The notes: generated from the sequence alone by a model not told the origin. A stretch of 64,000 nt of DNA from Deinococcus sp. AJ005 (GCF_009017495.1 NZ_CP044990.1:2859001-2923000); one strand, 5' to 3'; positions 49,072 through 59,159 are shown, counted from the stretch's first letter. Program-made: numbers and translations.

Positions 49072-50056
49072 GTTTGCCCATGCCCTGATCGTCGGCAAAT
49101 TCGCCCCCTTCCACCGGGGGCACATGCTGCTGCTGGAGCGGGCGCTTGAGCAGTGCGAACGGGTGAGCGTGTGGGTCTATAGCCGCCCGGACTTTCCGCA
49201 GATGCCCTCACCGCTGCGCCGGAACTGGATACGCGAACTGTTTCCCGCCCGGCTGTTTCCAGGGCTGGAGCTGCTGCCCGACGCGCCCAACCCGCCCCTG
49301 AACAGCGAGCCGGATGGGGTTCACCGCGCCTATGTGCGTTCCGTGCTGGATGGATGGGGCATCCACCCCGACGCCGTGTACACCAGCGAGGACTACGGCG
49401 ATGCGCTGGCGGCGGAACTGGGCGCGGCGCATGTGTGCGTGGACCGGGCGCGGGAAATCGTGCCGATCAGCGGAACGCAGTTGAGGGCCGATGTTCACGC
49501 GCACCATCAGTTTCTCGATCCTGCCATCTACGCCCATTTCGTGGGGCATGTCGTCCTGCTGGGCGCGGAAAGCACCGGCAAAAGCACGCTGACGCGGGCG
49601 CTGGCCGAAGCCTGCGGCACCACCTACGCCCGCGAATATGGCCGCGACGTGTACGAGCGCGAGGACGGCAAGCTGTCGCCCGAACACTTTCTGGAAATCG
49701 CGCTGGGTCACCGCGCCCTGGAAGACGAGGCCGCCCGCACCCCCGGCGTCCACCGCTGGGTCTTCTGCGATACCCACGCCGCCACCACGCTGATGTGGTC
49801 CTATCTGCTCACAGGCACAGCCCTGCCAGAACTACACGCGCTGGCCGACGCCTGCCGCGCCCGCTACGCCCACACATTCCTGTGCGCCGAAGATCTGGCC
49901 CACGAGCAGGATGGCTGGCGGGCCAACACGGCGGTCCGCACGGTGCAGCAGGGCTTTATCCGGCAGGAGCTGGGAACGTGGGGCATCGGGTTTCAGGAGG
50001 TTAAGGGCAGCGTATCTGCGCGGGTGGAACAGGTGCGGACGGCGCTAAAACTCTAG
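49064..50056 (+). CDS. nadR: NadR-like bifunctional NMN adenylyltransferase/nicotinamide riboside kinase
   Basis: A 330-residue protein. The nucleotidyltransferase half has GKFAPFHRGH (HxGH at 17-20) and ISGTQLRAD (135-143); the kinase half has a P-loop GAESTGKST (167-175), REYGRDVYE and FCDTHAATT. It lacks the N-terminal helix-turn-helix of enteric NadR, so it is enzymatic only. It would phosphorylate riboside from PnuC and convert NMN to NAD. A TTG start at 49064 inside pnuC is used because the protein then begins just before the FAHALIVGKFAPFH strand. Confidence 0.9.
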   Translation: MPEFAHALIVGKFAPFHRGHMLLLERALEQCERVSVWVYSRPDFPQMPSPLRRNWIRELFPARLFPGLELLPDAPNPPLNSEPDGVHRAYVRSVLDGWGIHPDAVYTSEDYGDALAAELGAAHVCVDRAREIVPISGTQLRADVHAHHQFLDPAIYAHFVGHVVLLGAESTGKSTLTRALAEACGTTYAREYGRDVYEREDGKLSPEHFLEIALGHRALEDEAARTPGVHRWVFCDTHAATTLMWSYLLTGTALPELHALADACRARYAHTFLCAEDLAHEQDGWRANTAVRTVQQGFIRQELGTWGIGFQEVKGSVSARVEQVRTALKL

Positions 50057-50415
50057 ACTCCATAATCCCCATCCGTCACCTTGGCCAGCCACACGGTTTC
50101 GCCCGCGTTGATGGCGAGGTGCTGCATCAGCGAGTCGGGGGCCGCGCCGTGCCAGTGTTCCTCGCCCGCGTCGATCTGCACCACGTCCCCGGCGGTCATG
50201 GTCAGGGCCGCTTCACCGCGCTTCTGCACCCGGCCCACGCCACTCAGGACGATCAATGTTTGCCCCTGCGGATGCGTGTGCCACGCCGTCCGCGCGCCAG
50301 GGGTGAAGGTCACGCGCAGCACGCCCACGGCCTGACGTTCCATCCAGACCTGTCCGGTGAAGTTGGCTTCGGGAGCGGGGTTCATGGTCAGGGTCTGGCT
50401 GGGAATGTGTTTCAT
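50053..50415 (-). CDS. Cupin-domain protein
   Basis: A 120-residue single cupin. The two metal motifs are TAWHTHPQGQTLIVLSGVG and DAGEEHWHGAAPDS, with His pairs and Glu in place. Similar proteins are annotated as carboxymuconolactone decarboxylase-associated or quercetin dioxygenase-like cupins; substrate unknown. Its end overlaps nadR by 4 bp on the other strand. Confidence 0.85.
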   Translation of the reverse strand: MKHIPSQTLTMNPAPEANFTGQVWMERQAVGVLRVTFTPGARTAWHTHPQGQTLIVLSGVGRVQKRGEAALTMTAGDVVQIDAGEEHWHGAAPDSLMQHLAINAGETVWLAKVTDGDYGV

Positions 50416-50438
50416 AGGTCCAGACTACGCCGCCAGCA

Positions 50439-51836
50439 TCAGCCCAGTCCGATCATCCGGCGGCTGTGCGCGTCGTGGCGTTCCACCAGCGCGGGCAGTT
50501 CCACGCCCAGCAACTCCCCACCCTCCACGATCACGCGCCCATTCACGATGTTCAGCGCCACACGCGGCGGCGCGCAGAGGGTCAGGGCGCTGACCGGGTC
50601 GTGTCTGGCCCCCGAATAGCCCAGATCGCGCAGATCAATGGCGATCAGATCGGCGGCAAAGCCCGGCGCAAGCTGCCCGATGTCGTCACGGTTCAGCACG
50701 GACGCCCCGCCGCGTGTCGCCAGCCACAGGGCGTCATAGGCGGTCAGGGCGTCCGCCGCGTTGGGAGCCTGACCCGGCACGCCGCGCACCCGCGAGGACA
50801 GGAGCGCCTGCCGCGCCTCGGCCAGCAGGTGCGAGCCGTCGTTGCTGGCGCTGCCATCCACACCCAGCGCCACGCGCACTCCCGCTTCCAGCAGTTGTCG
50901 GGTGGGGGCAATCCCGCTGGCCAGCCGCATGTTGCTGCTGGGGCAATGCGCCACGCCGCAGCCACAGGCCCCCATTCGCACGGCATCGTCCGCGCTGAAA
51001 TGAACGCCGTGCGCGAACCACACGTCCGGCCCGGTCCAGCCCAGCGACTCGGCATAATCCAGCGGACGCAGACCGAATTTGGACAGGCAGAAGGCGTCCT
51101 CGTCGGCGGTCTCGGCCAGATGGGTGTGCAGCATCACCCCTTTCTGGCGGGCCAGTACGGCGCTTTCGCGCATCAGATCGCCCGTCACCGAGAACGGCGA
51201 ACATGGGGCCAGCGCAATGCGCGTCATGGCAAGGCGGGCTGGATCATGGAAGGCATCGATCAGCCGCGCGGAATCGGCCAGGATGGCGTCTTCACGTTCC
51301 ACGGCGCGGTCTGGTGGCAATCCACCCTGAGACTCGCCCAGGCTCATACTGCCGCGCGTGGGGTGAAAGCGCAGGCCCAGGTCACTCGCGGCGCGGATGG
51401 TGTCGTCCAACTTCACGCTGTTCGGATACAGGTATAGGTGATCAGAGGAGGTGGTGCAGCCGCTCAGCGCCAGCTCTGCCAGGCCAAGCTGGGCGCTGTC
51501 ATAGGCAGCTTCCGGCGTCAGGTTCAACCAGATCGGATAAAGGGTTTTCAGCCAGTCGAACAGCCCCGAATCCACCGCCAGGCAGCGGGTCAAGGTCTGG
51601 TACAGGTGATGGTGGGTGTTCACCAGACCGGGCAAGACAACGTGGCCGCTCAGATCACGGACCCCCGCGCCTTCTAGCAGCTCGGCAGGCAATTCCTGGT
51701 CCAACCCCACCCAGACGATTTCATTTCCCTCCAGCACCACGGCGGCGTCTTGCAGCGGCGGTGTGGGCGACAGGCGTTCCCCGGTCATGGGGATCAGCGT
51801 GTGGATGCGGCGCAAAGCGGTTCGGGTGGGATTCAT
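50439..51836 (-). CDS. Amidohydrolase, 8-oxoguanine deaminase-like
   Basis: A 465-residue ATZ/TRZ-family deaminase. PGLVNTHHHLYQTLTRCLA carries the first metal histidines and is the form seen in 8-oxoguanine deaminases; HTHLAETADEDAF, HGVHFS and LGVDGSASNDGSHLL follow. It would deaminate 8-oxoguanine to urate, sensible in an oxidation-resistant organism, but related enzymes act on other purines or triazines. GGAGGT precedes the ATG at 51836. Confidence 0.82.
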   Translation of the reverse strand: MNPTRTALRRIHTLIPMTGERLSPTPPLQDAAVVLEGNEIVWVGLDQELPAELLEGAGVRDLSGHVVLPGLVNTHHHLYQTLTRCLAVDSGLFDWLKTLYPIWLNLTPEAAYDSAQLGLAELALSGCTTSSDHLYLYPNSVKLDDTIRAASDLGLRFHPTRGSMSLGESQGGLPPDRAVEREDAILADSARLIDAFHDPARLAMTRIALAPCSPFSVTGDLMRESAVLARQKGVMLHTHLAETADEDAFCLSKFGLRPLDYAESLGWTGPDVWFAHGVHFSADDAVRMGACGCGVAHCPSSNMRLASGIAPTRQLLEAGVRVALGVDGSASNDGSHLLAEARQALLSSRVRGVPGQAPNAADALTAYDALWLATRGGASVLNRDDIGQLAPGFAADLIAIDLRDLGYSGARHDPVSALTLCAPPRVALNIVNGRVIVEGGELLGVELPALVERHDAHSRRMIGLG

Positions 51837-51925
51837 AGTGACCTCCGGTGGGGAAACAGAACTGACCCCAACCACGACGGTCAGGGCCAGAAATTGTTTT
51901 GGCTACTTGCTCAAGATCTACGGGT

Positions 51926-52432
51926 TCAAGTATACCGCTCCATGAGAATTTGCAGATGTGCCCGCTCATGACCCAGCATCCCGTGGGCGTAGGCCCGCAC
52001 CGTGAAGGGATGGCCGTTGGCGCTGCCCTGCCGCGCCCAGGCTTCCGGCGCAAGCTGGCGCAACACGAATAAATTGTTGCTGCGGGCCGCCTCGAATCCG
52101 GCCAGCAGTTCCTCCAGCGTCGGTGTACCGAAGTCACTGGCGGCCATCCAGTCGTCCTGCTCGAAACCGGGCAACGGTGAGGAATCGGCACGGGCATACC
52201 ACAGCGCCCGGAAGCCGAAAACGCGCTCGGTGTCGGCCATGTGACCCACGACTTGCTTCACGCTCCACTTGTCCGGGGCGTAGCGGTGATCGGGACGGTC
52301 TGCAAAGTTCAGAATCTGGGCGCGGGTCAGCGGGGCCTGCGCCAGCATCGCGCCCACCACATCTTCCTCTGGTGCGAGGTTGACGTAGCGGGCGTAAAAG
52401 GGTGGATAGTCGCCGGGCTGGGGACGGGTCAT
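51926..52432 (-). CDS. DinB-family protein
   Basis: A 168-residue four-helix-bundle protein: DKWSVKQVVGHMADTERVF and the C-terminal YAHGMLGHERAHLQILMER give the three-His metal site. Deinococci have many DinB paralogues, some DNA-damage inducible; the reaction is often thiol (bacillithiol) transfer, but unproven here. Confidence 0.87.
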   Translation of the reverse strand: MTRPQPGDYPPFYARYVNLAPEEDVVGAMLAQAPLTRAQILNFADRPDHRYAPDKWSVKQVVGHMADTERVFGFRALWYARADSSPLPGFEQDDWMAASDFGTPTLEELLAGFEAARSNNLFVLRQLAPEAWARQGSANGHPFTVRAYAHGMLGHERAHLQILMERYT

Positions 52433-52521
52433 GGGGGACTTTAGCGCGGGCAGGCTGTCTTCAAACTCTCCGAATCTGAGTCGAGACCACGGGGCATGAA
52501 CCGCCGCACGCGCCTGCCGCT

Positions 52522-54409
52522 CTAACGCACGTCGGTTTCCAGATTGTCGCTAGCGGTATTCCCAGCGTAGTCGGAAACGCTGAAATCCAGCTCGAAGGTT
52601 CCGTCGGGTAACTCGGACTTCTCGGCCAGCAGATTCGAGAGGTCATCTGCGGTGACGTCCAGCTTTTCCTTCTGAAGCTGCCAGCCGTACTTGTCGGTGG
52701 TCTCGTCATAGGTCCGCAAGTAGAACTGCAACGTCGCGCCCGCCTCGGCGTCCATCCCAATCGGGGACTCCCCGCTGTCGTCGAGCAGGCCGGTCACCTC
52801 GCCGTCATCGGTGAACCGCACGATCACGTCATAGGGTTTGCTGCCCGGCGGCGTGTACTGGGCAGACGCGGACATGAACTCGTCGTCCGGGTCGCCACGG
52901 TCCGCCGTGATCAGACTTGAGGTCTCGCCGTCGCCCATCGACCACGCCTGCGTCTGCCAGTCGAACTTGTAATCGCCCGCCACGATCCGCTTGTAGTACA
53001 CGTCGCCGTAGTCCAGGTACTGGCCCTTGCCGAGGACCTGATACAGGCTGACCAGCGCCGAATAGACGTCCGCCCCCTCTGCCGTGAAGCTGACCACGGC
53101 ACCACTGTCCTTGTTGGGCGTCAGGTCCGCATTTTTCAGCACAGGCGGCGTCGTGTCTGCCCGCACGGCCTCTGCCCAGGTCTGCTGAAAACCAGCCCAC
53201 GCCCCAGCGGTGTTCGGCGACACGGTGTTCATCGGCAGGGTCTTGTAACGGGCCAGCAACTCCGCGTCCGGCACGGTCTGCTTCTGGGTCGGGTAATAGA
53301 TCGACAGCGCCGAGGCCTCCTGACGCCGCGAACCCACAGACTTTGCAATCACCAGTTGATCAATGGCCGTCCCCAGTGCCGCCGCCCTGGCCTTGACGCC
53401 CGCGTCCCCGCTGTACTTCGAGACCTTCGCCGCGAACTGTCCCAGATCGACATAGGGCAGGGTCTTGCCCGGCTGACCCTCGTTGTCGAAGGAGTACTGA
53501 ATCGCCTCGCCCCGCGCTCGCCACAGGAACCCGGCAGCGCTGGACGCCCCGATCAGCGGCGTGAGGGTCACCGACAGGGCGTCCAGTTGTTTCTGAACCT
53601 CGGGCCAGCGGCTGGTGTCGTAGGCCGCATGGACGCCGTACAGCTTGTCGCTGGCATCCTCGCGGTGCTGCGCTTCCCAGAGCTTGACCTCCTGCTCCCC
53701 GAAGGCGGTCATGCTGATGTCTGGAGCGGCGTCCAGCGCCCTGAGCGTCGGGGCGTAATTCCAGCCGTTGCCATAATCGATCTCGGCGTCGGCGATATAC
53801 AGCCGGGTGAGCGGCGCAAACTGTGCGATCAGTTCCGCGCCGCCCATCAGGCAGGTGTCGAAGCCCAGAAAATCGAGCGGCTGGCCCCCCAGGGTCTTAA
53901 GAACGCCCTGCAACGCGGCGGCGAAAGCCTCCGGCTTCAGATTGCCGGAGTTCTCCTCGCTCAGGCCGGGGCCGTGGGTGTCTCCGCCGAATCCGCCGTC
54001 CCACTGCCCGCCGTGATCCCACATGATCAGCCCCCGGTGCGCCGACGGATAGGCGTCATAGGCCCAGTTCAGGAATGCGGCGACATTTTTGGGATCGTCG
54101 CTGTTCAGTTCGGGCAGTGTCTCCACCTTCACGCGCTTGCCGTTCTCGATCACGCCGCGTTCCACACCTGGCCCAGCGCCCTCCTCGTCGTCGTTGCGGT
54201 CAAGCTGGTAAACAACATTCACGTTTTTCAGTGGCCCGGCCTCGGTCATCTCCACTAGGTCATCCAGAGCGCTGGAATCGAGGTTGTGGTCGGCGTCGAG
54301 ATATAACAGCCACCGTCCAGGGCCGGGCAGGTGCTGCGCTGGCGGCCATCGCCCCATAAAACAGAAAGGCAGCGCCCAAGGCGGCAAGGACCGGAACATA
54401 AAGTTTCAT
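52522..54409 (-). pseudogene. Clostripain-family (C11) cysteine peptidase with a frameshift after the signal peptide
   Basis: The long frame (52522-54399) holds WLLYLDADHNLDSSALDDL, LIMWDHGGQWDGGFGG (catalytic His) and LDFLGFDTCLMGGAELI (catalytic Cys), a complete C11 domain, plus a beta-rich C-terminal part. Its own N-terminus is Pro/Trp-rich with no secretion signal. In the next frame an ATG at 54409 starts MKLYVPVLAALGAAFLFYGA..AASAAPARPWTV, an excellent signal peptide. Removing one G at 54310-54311 joins WTV to LLYLDAD. So the gene has a one-base insertion, a sequencing error or a phase-variable G pair. Confidence 0.82.
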
Positions 54410-54435
54410 CTGACCTCAAGTATAGCGGTCAGATG
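54407..54435 (-). promoter_or_regulatory. Perfect palindrome around the -10 box of the C11 peptidase gene
   Basis: CATCTGACC (54407-54415) and GGTCAGATG (54427-54435) form a 9-bp perfect inverted repeat with 11 nt between. The centre carries TATACT on the minus strand and one arm covers the ATG at 54409, so a bound dimer would block transcription. Confidence 0.65.
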
Positions 54436-54538
54436 AGCAGTCAATGTATTTTGCGTGAAGATTCATCTCTTGTACTTTGACAGTCTGTCCCTTCGGGCCA
54501 CCTATCCCTTACAAAGGAGTGAGGAGTCGCGAAATTGC

Positions 54539-54578
54539 TGTGCCAGTCATTATTCTCGACTTCCTTTTGACTGGCACA
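54539..54578. repeat. Inverted repeat downstream of ald
   Basis: TGTGCCAGTC (54539-54548) pairs perfectly with GACTGGCACA (54569-54578) across a 20-nt AT-rich loop. It lies 24 nt beyond the ald stop. No U-tract follows, so it may be a processing or protein-binding site rather than a terminator. Confidence 0.5.
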
Positions 54579-54601
54579 ACTCCGCAACAGACAGGTTTCT
54601 T

Positions 54602-55708
54602 CTATCCCAGCGCCGTCGCCACTTCCACATGTGGCAGGTCAAAAGCCTCGGCCACGGCCCCGTAGGTCAACTGGCCCCGGTGGGTGTTGACGCCCAGTTG
54701 CAGCGCCGCGTTCTTTTTCAGCACGTAGCGGCCCTCATCGGCCAGCAGCAGCACGTACGGAAAGGTGGCGTTGGTCAGGGCGAAGGTGCTGGTGCGCGGC
54801 ACAGCCCCCGGCATGTTGGCCACACCGTAATGCACCACGCCGTCCACCACGTAGGTGGGATCGTCGTGGGTGGTGGGGTGAATGGTCTCCACGCAGCCGC
54901 CCTGATCCACCGCCACGTCCGCGATCACGCTGCCCTCCTGCATCAGGCCCAGCATGTCGCGGGTGACCAGATGGGGGGCCTTCGCGCCGGGGATCAGGAC
55001 GCCGCCGATCAGCAGGTCCGCCTCGGGCAGCAGGGCGCGGATGTTGGCCTCGCTGCTCATCATGGTTCTCAGGCGGCCAAAGAACACGTCGTCCAGGTAG
55101 GTCAGTCGGCGGTGGCTGACGTCCAGGATGGTGACCCGCGCGCCCAGGCCCATCGCCATCTTGGCCGCATTGGTGCCCACCACACCGCCGCCCAGAATCA
55201 CCACATGGCCGGGCGGCACGCCAGGAACGCCGCCCAGCAGCACGCCGCGCCCGCCCACCGGCTTTTGCAGGTGGTATGCGCCCGCCTGCACGCTCAGGCG
55301 ACCCGCGACCTCACTCATGGGGGTCAGCAGGGGCAGGCTGCGGTCCTCAATCTGCACGGTTTCGTAGGCCACGCCCGTGGTGCCTGCCGCCAGCAGCGCC
55401 TCGGTCAGCGGGCGATCTGCGGCCAGGTGCAGGTAGGTAAACAGCAGCAGGTCCTCGCGCAGGTACTTGTACTCGGCGGCAATCGGCTCCTTGACCTTGA
55501 CCACCATCTCGGCGGCCCAGGCGTCCTCGGCAGTGCCGATTGTTGCGCCCGCATCGATGTATTGCTGATCGGGAAGGCCGCTGCCGACACCCGCACCCTC
55601 CTGAACAATGACGGTGTGGCCGCGCCGGACCAGCGTGGCCGCCCCGCCAGGGGTGAGAGCAACACGATTCTCCTTGACCTTGATTTCCTTGGGAAGTCCG
55701 ATCTGCAT
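54602..55708 (-). CDS. ald: Alanine dehydrogenase
   Basis: A 368-residue NAD-dependent L-alanine dehydrogenase. [22 protein letters not shown] starts the protein; [26 protein letters not shown], the NAD loop [17 protein letters not shown], and [22 protein letters not shown] are hallmark regions. It makes pyruvate and ammonia reversibly. GGAGAA precedes the ATG at 55708. An Lrp/AsnC regulator is divergent upstream, as in other ald loci. Confidence 0.95.
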   Translation of the reverse strand: MQIGLPKEIKVKENRVALTPGGAATLVRRGHTVIVQEGAGVGSGLPDQQYIDAGATIGTAEDAWAAEMVVKVKEPIAAEYKYLREDLLLFTYLHLAADRPLTEALLAAGTTGVAYETVQIEDRSLPLLTPMSEVAGRLSVQAGAYHLQKPVGGRGVLLGGVPGVPPGHVVILGGGVVGTNAAKMAMGLGARVTILDVSHRRLTYLDDVFFGRLRTMMSSEANIRALLPEADLLIGGVLIPGAKAPHLVTRDMLGLMQEGSVIADVAVDQGGCVETIHPTTHDDPTYVVDGVVHYGVANMPGAVPRTSTFALTNATFPYVLLLADEGRYVLKKNAALQLGVNTHRGQLTYGAVAEAFDLPHVEVATALG

Positions 55709-55883
55709 AAGGTTTTCTCCTGGGCCGCGCATGGGCCGGAAAGCTGGGAAAGACGATTGGATTGCTGGCCGCTTGAACGGGATATGCTAACAGGAATGCC
55801 CTTTGCCAGGATTGCCAGACGGTGCCCTCGATAGGGGTATTTACGCAATATTATTGCTCATTCGTGGCATAGTAGGCATCAAG

Positions 55884-56354
55884 ATGTCTCAAAACAACCT
55901 TGATGCGATTGACAAGCAAATCCTGACTATTCTCCAGCGGGATGCCCGGCTGCCCAACACTGAACTGGCCGACGAGATCGGGTTGACCCCCGCTCCCACG
56001 TTGCGCCGGGTGCGGCGGCTGGAGGAAGAGGGCATCATCCAGCGTTACGTGGCGCTGCTGGACCACAAAAAGGTGGGGCGCGATCTGCTGGTTCTCGTGC
56101 GCGTGACGCTGGACAAGCAGACCCGCCAGGGCTTCAACGACTTCGCCACGCAGATGCAGGCGCGCCCCGAGGTGCTGGAGTGCTACCTGTGCCTGGGCGA
56201 CATCGACTATCTGCTCAAGGTCAGCGTGCCCGACCTGGACGCCTATCAGCACTTTCTGGTCAACACCCTGGCCGCCATTCCCGGTGTCCGCAACACCGCC
56301 AGCACCATTCTGGTCAAGCAGGAGAAATACACCACCAGCCTGCCGCTGGAGTGA
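55884..56354 (+). CDS. Lrp/AsnC-family transcriptional regulator
   Basis: A 156-residue regulator: helix-turn-helix LDAIDKQILTILQRDARLPNTELADEIGLTPAPTLRRVRRLEEEG at the N-terminus and a RAM ligand domain (VTLDKQTRQGFNDF, VLECYLCLGDIDYLLKV) behind. It is divergent from ald with 175 bp between, so it probably activates or represses ald in response to an amino acid, as AldR does in actinobacteria; that is inference. The first 27 in-frame codons upstream are not used because the HTH begins normally after MSQNNLDAIDKQ. Confidence 0.9.
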   Translation: MSQNNLDAIDKQILTILQRDARLPNTELADEIGLTPAPTLRRVRRLEEEGIIQRYVALLDHKKVGRDLLVLVRVTLDKQTRQGFNDFATQMQARPEVLECYLCLGDIDYLLKVSVPDLDAYQHFLVNTLAAIPGVRNTASTILVKQEKYTTSLPLE

Positions 56355-56425
56355 GCGCTGCCAGAGCAGAGGCGGACGCGGGCGTTCTCTCCTTGCTCCC
56401 ATCAAAGGCTGGGATACTGCCCCTT

Positions 56426-57178
56426 ATGAACACTAATAAACCCACTACCCTGCTGCTTTCCGCCTCGCTGCTGATGCTGGCGGCCTGCGCGCCGAACACC
56501 CAGGCGCAGACCGCCCAGACCACTCCTGCCCAGCCTACCCCTGCCAAGACCACACCCGTCACTCCCCCAGCCACGACGCCGCCCAGCGCTTCCGCATTCA
56601 CGCCCGTCAAGCCGCTGAGTGACAAGCCCGTGCGCGAGTTTGCTAAGGCCGCACAGGTGATCGACCCGGCCAAGACCTACCGCGCCGTGCTGAAAACCGA
56701 GAAGGGCGACGTGACAGTGGAACTGAACGCCAAAGCCGCACCTGTGGCCGTCAACAACTTCGTGTTTCTGGCGCTGAACCACTTCTACGACGGCACGCGT
56801 TTTCACCGCGTCATTGACGGCTTCATGGCGCAGGGCGGCGATCCCCTGAGTGCAGACCCGGCACAGAAAAACCGCTGGGGCACAGGTGGCCCCGGGTATA
56901 GCTTTAGTGCCGAGAACGGCAACGGCCTGAAGTTTGACAGTGCGGGCGTTCTGGGCATGGCGCGGGCCGCCAGCCTGGATTCGCAGGGCAGCCAGTTTTA
57001 CATCACGGTGGCCCCCGCCGACTTTCTGGACGGCCAGTACACCGTGTTCGGCAAGGTCATCGAAGGTCAGGCCGTGCTGGATAAACTGACGCGCAACGAC
57101 AGTGGCAACGGCCCGATTGCCGGGAAGGCAGCAGACGAACTGAAGAGCGTGGAAATCCTGGTGTCCGGCGGAAGTTGA
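56426..57178 (+). CDS. Lipoprotein peptidyl-prolyl cis-trans isomerase (cyclophilin)
   Basis: A 250-residue protein with lipobox LLMLAAC (Cys21), a Thr/Pro-rich linker (25-62) and a cyclophilin domain (85-250): TRFHRVIDGFMAQGGDP, GYSFSAENGNGLKFD, SLDSQGSQFYITVAP and FLDGQYTVFGKVIEG. Expected to assist folding outside the inner membrane. GATACT lies 7 nt before the ATG. A terminator follows. Confidence 0.93.
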   Translation: MNTNKPTTLLLSASLLMLAACAPNTQAQTAQTTPAQPTPAKTTPVTPPATTPPSASAFTPVKPLSDKPVREFAKAAQVIDPAKTYRAVLKTEKGDVTVELNAKAAPVAVNNFVFLALNHFYDGTRFHRVIDGFMAQGGDPLSADPAQKNRWGTGGPGYSFSAENGNGLKFDSAGVLGMARAASLDSQGSQFYITVAPADFLDGQYTVFGKVIEGQAVLDKLTRNDSGNGPIAGKAADELKSVEILVSGGS

Positions 57179-57194
57179 CTCAGCTCTGGCTCTG

Positions 57195-57223
57195 GCCCTC
57201 TCCTGACCGGGAGGGCTTTTTAT
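57195..57223 (+). terminator. Rho-independent terminator after cyclophilin gene
   Basis: GCCCTC (57195-57200) pairs with GAGGGC (57211-57216), extended inside by CC/GG pairs, and is followed by TTTTTAT. Confidence 0.85.
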
Positions 57224-57248
57224 GGTCCGGGGCGATCAGCAAGGCAGA

Positions 57249-59159
57249 TCAGGGCAGCACCGGGTACAGGTCCACCCGCATGCTGGGCCGCACGTCATCA
57301 CGCGCGGCCACGCCCACCACCGCCGTGGTTCCTGTGCGCTTGCTCAGGCGGTCGATCAGCGTGACCAGTTCCGACACGTCCAGACCCTTGTTCAGGATGT
57401 ACTCGCTGGGCACGCCGCGCGTGGTGATGTCGGTCACGGCGTCCTTGACGAGGTCACTGATCTGGTCCTGCATGGCGCGTGGATCGCCCCCCAGCGTGAT
57501 GCTGACGCGCCGGATGACCTCGCCGCCCCGGTACAACACTGTGTTGGGGCGGGCGTCGCAACTCAGGTCCACCGGAAAACCCACGGCGGCGTTCTGGGCG
57601 GCGCGGCATTGCACGAAGGTGCTGACGTTCAGGCCGCGCAATTTGGTTTCCAGGACAGTGCGGGCGGTGCCGCTCAGGCGGGCGCTGGGGGCGCTGGCGG
57701 TGGCTTTCGCGCCGCGCGCCTGGGCCGCCCCGGCGGCGTCTTTCAGGAACTCGTCCAGGTTGCGCACGCCCGGCACCACGGCGGCGTAGACCAGTTCGTT
57801 CTTGGGATAGGCCAGATCGGTGTTGCGGCTGGCACTCAGTTCGGTGCGACTGGACAGGTTCTCGTCCTGCAAGCGGCCCAGGCTGGCGCGGGCGTCGGCC
57901 AGGGCGCGGGCCAGCGAATCGTTGCTGTTCTTCAGTTCGTCGTTGCTGGCCCGGAGTTGCTGCTGCTGCTGTTGCAGGGCCGTCAGATCCTTGCGAACCT
58001 TCTCCCGGTCCGCCGTGGCCTGGGTGCGTTCTTGGGCCGCCTGATCGCGCTCCCGCGCCAGCCGGACACCATCGGCCACCAGTTTGTCGCGCTGGACCGT
58101 CAGGGCGTCGCGCTGGGCGGTCAATGCATTGCGCTGAGCAGTCAGTGCGTTGCGCTGCGCCGTGAGCTGATCACGCTGGGCGGCCAGCGTATCCCTGGCT
58201 TGCTGCGCCACCTGTTGCTGCTGTCTGGCGGCGGCGGCGGCGGCCACGGCCACGGTCAACGCGTTGGCGGCCTGCTGGCGCGACTGTTCCAGGCCAGCAA
58301 CCTGGGTTTTGAGGTCCGTGACCTGCTTCCCCGCGGCGCTGATCTGCGCGGCGGCACTTTGTTTCGCCTGCTGGACGCTGGCCTGCGCCTCCTGGACCTG
58401 CCTCCTGGCCGTCGCCTGGGCACCCAGCGCCCGTTCCTGCTCGGCTTTCGCCGTGGCCTGGGCCGTCAGCGCCCTGTCCTGCTGGGCCTGCGCCGTGGCC
58501 TGCGCCGTGTCGGCACGCTCCTGGGCCGACTGGGCCTCCTGCTCGGCTAGGGCGACGCGGGTATTCAGCTCCACCACCTGACTGTCCAGCGTCTGCGCTC
58601 GGGCCTGACTGGCTTTCAGGGCCTGTTCGGACTTCTGGAGCTTGGCGCGGTTCTCGGCGGCGCGGACCTCCAGGGTTTTCAGGTTGGCAGTCTGTTCGTC
58701 TACCTGTCCCTGCAAGGTCCTGGTTTCGGCCCGCAGCGTCTTCTCGGCGGCGCGGGTGGTCTCCAACTGACCGCGAATCGTTGCCAGATTCGCCTCGGCC
58801 TGGGCCTGCAACTTCGCGGACTTGTCGGCTTCCCGCTGCGCCTGATCGCGCTCGGCCTGAACCGACTTCAGCTCGCCCTGCACCGCGCCCACCTCTTGAC
58901 GCAGGGCCTCGATGCGGGGGCGGAGCTGATCGGCCTCGGCAATGGTGGACACGGCGTTGCGGTTAAGTAGCAGGAAGGCCGCCAGACTGGCCGCACTGAT
59001 CGCCATGCCAGACGCCACCGCCACCAGCAGCGCCGTGGTCTTGGGCCGCAGCCCGAACAGCCGGATGTGCTTGCGCCCGGCCTTGCGGGCAATGGTGTCG
59101 GCGGCGTATGCCACCACGCCCGACAGCACCACCACGAAGGGCAAAAACAGCCACAGCAC
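57249..59159 (-). CDS. DUF3084 coiled-coil membrane protein
   Basis: A 636-residue protein. Two membrane helices flank a short basic loop ([40 protein letters not shown] then a second helix), typical of DUF3084. A very long coiled coil rich in Ala, Gln and Lys spans about 75-450, with a run of seven-residue units LTAQRNA repeated. A globular C-terminal domain follows ([20 protein letters not shown]). Probably a structural envelope protein; function unknown. GTG start with GGAGGA upstream, 17 nt after lptB, so the two form an operon. Confidence 0.85.
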   Translation of the reverse strand: MLWLFLPFVVVLSGVVAYAADTIARKAGRKHIRLFGLRPKTTALLVAVASGMAISAASLAAFLLLNRNAVSTIAEADQLRPRIEALRQEVGAVQGELKSVQAERDQAQREADKSAKLQAQAEANLATIRGQLETTRAAEKTLRAETRTLQGQVDEQTANLKTLEVRAAENRAKLQKSEQALKASQARAQTLDSQVVELNTRVALAEQEAQSAQERADTAQATAQAQQDRALTAQATAKAEQERALGAQATARRQVQEAQASVQQAKQSAAAQISAAGKQVTDLKTQVAGLEQSRQQAANALTVAVAAAAAARQQQQVAQQARDTLAAQRDQLTAQRNALTAQRNALTAQRDALTVQRDKLVADGVRLARERDQAAQERTQATADREKVRKDLTALQQQQQQLRASNDELKNSNDSLARALADARASLGRLQDENLSSRTELSASRNTDLAYPKNELVYAAVVPGVRNLDEFLKDAAGAAQARGAKATASAPSARLSGTARTVLETKLRGLNVSTFVQCRAAQNAAVGFPVDLSCDARPNTVLYRGGEVIRRVSITLGGDPRAMQDQISDLVKDAVTDITTRGVPSEYILNKGLDVSELVTLIDRLSKRTGTTAVVGVAARDDVRPSMRVDLYPVLP

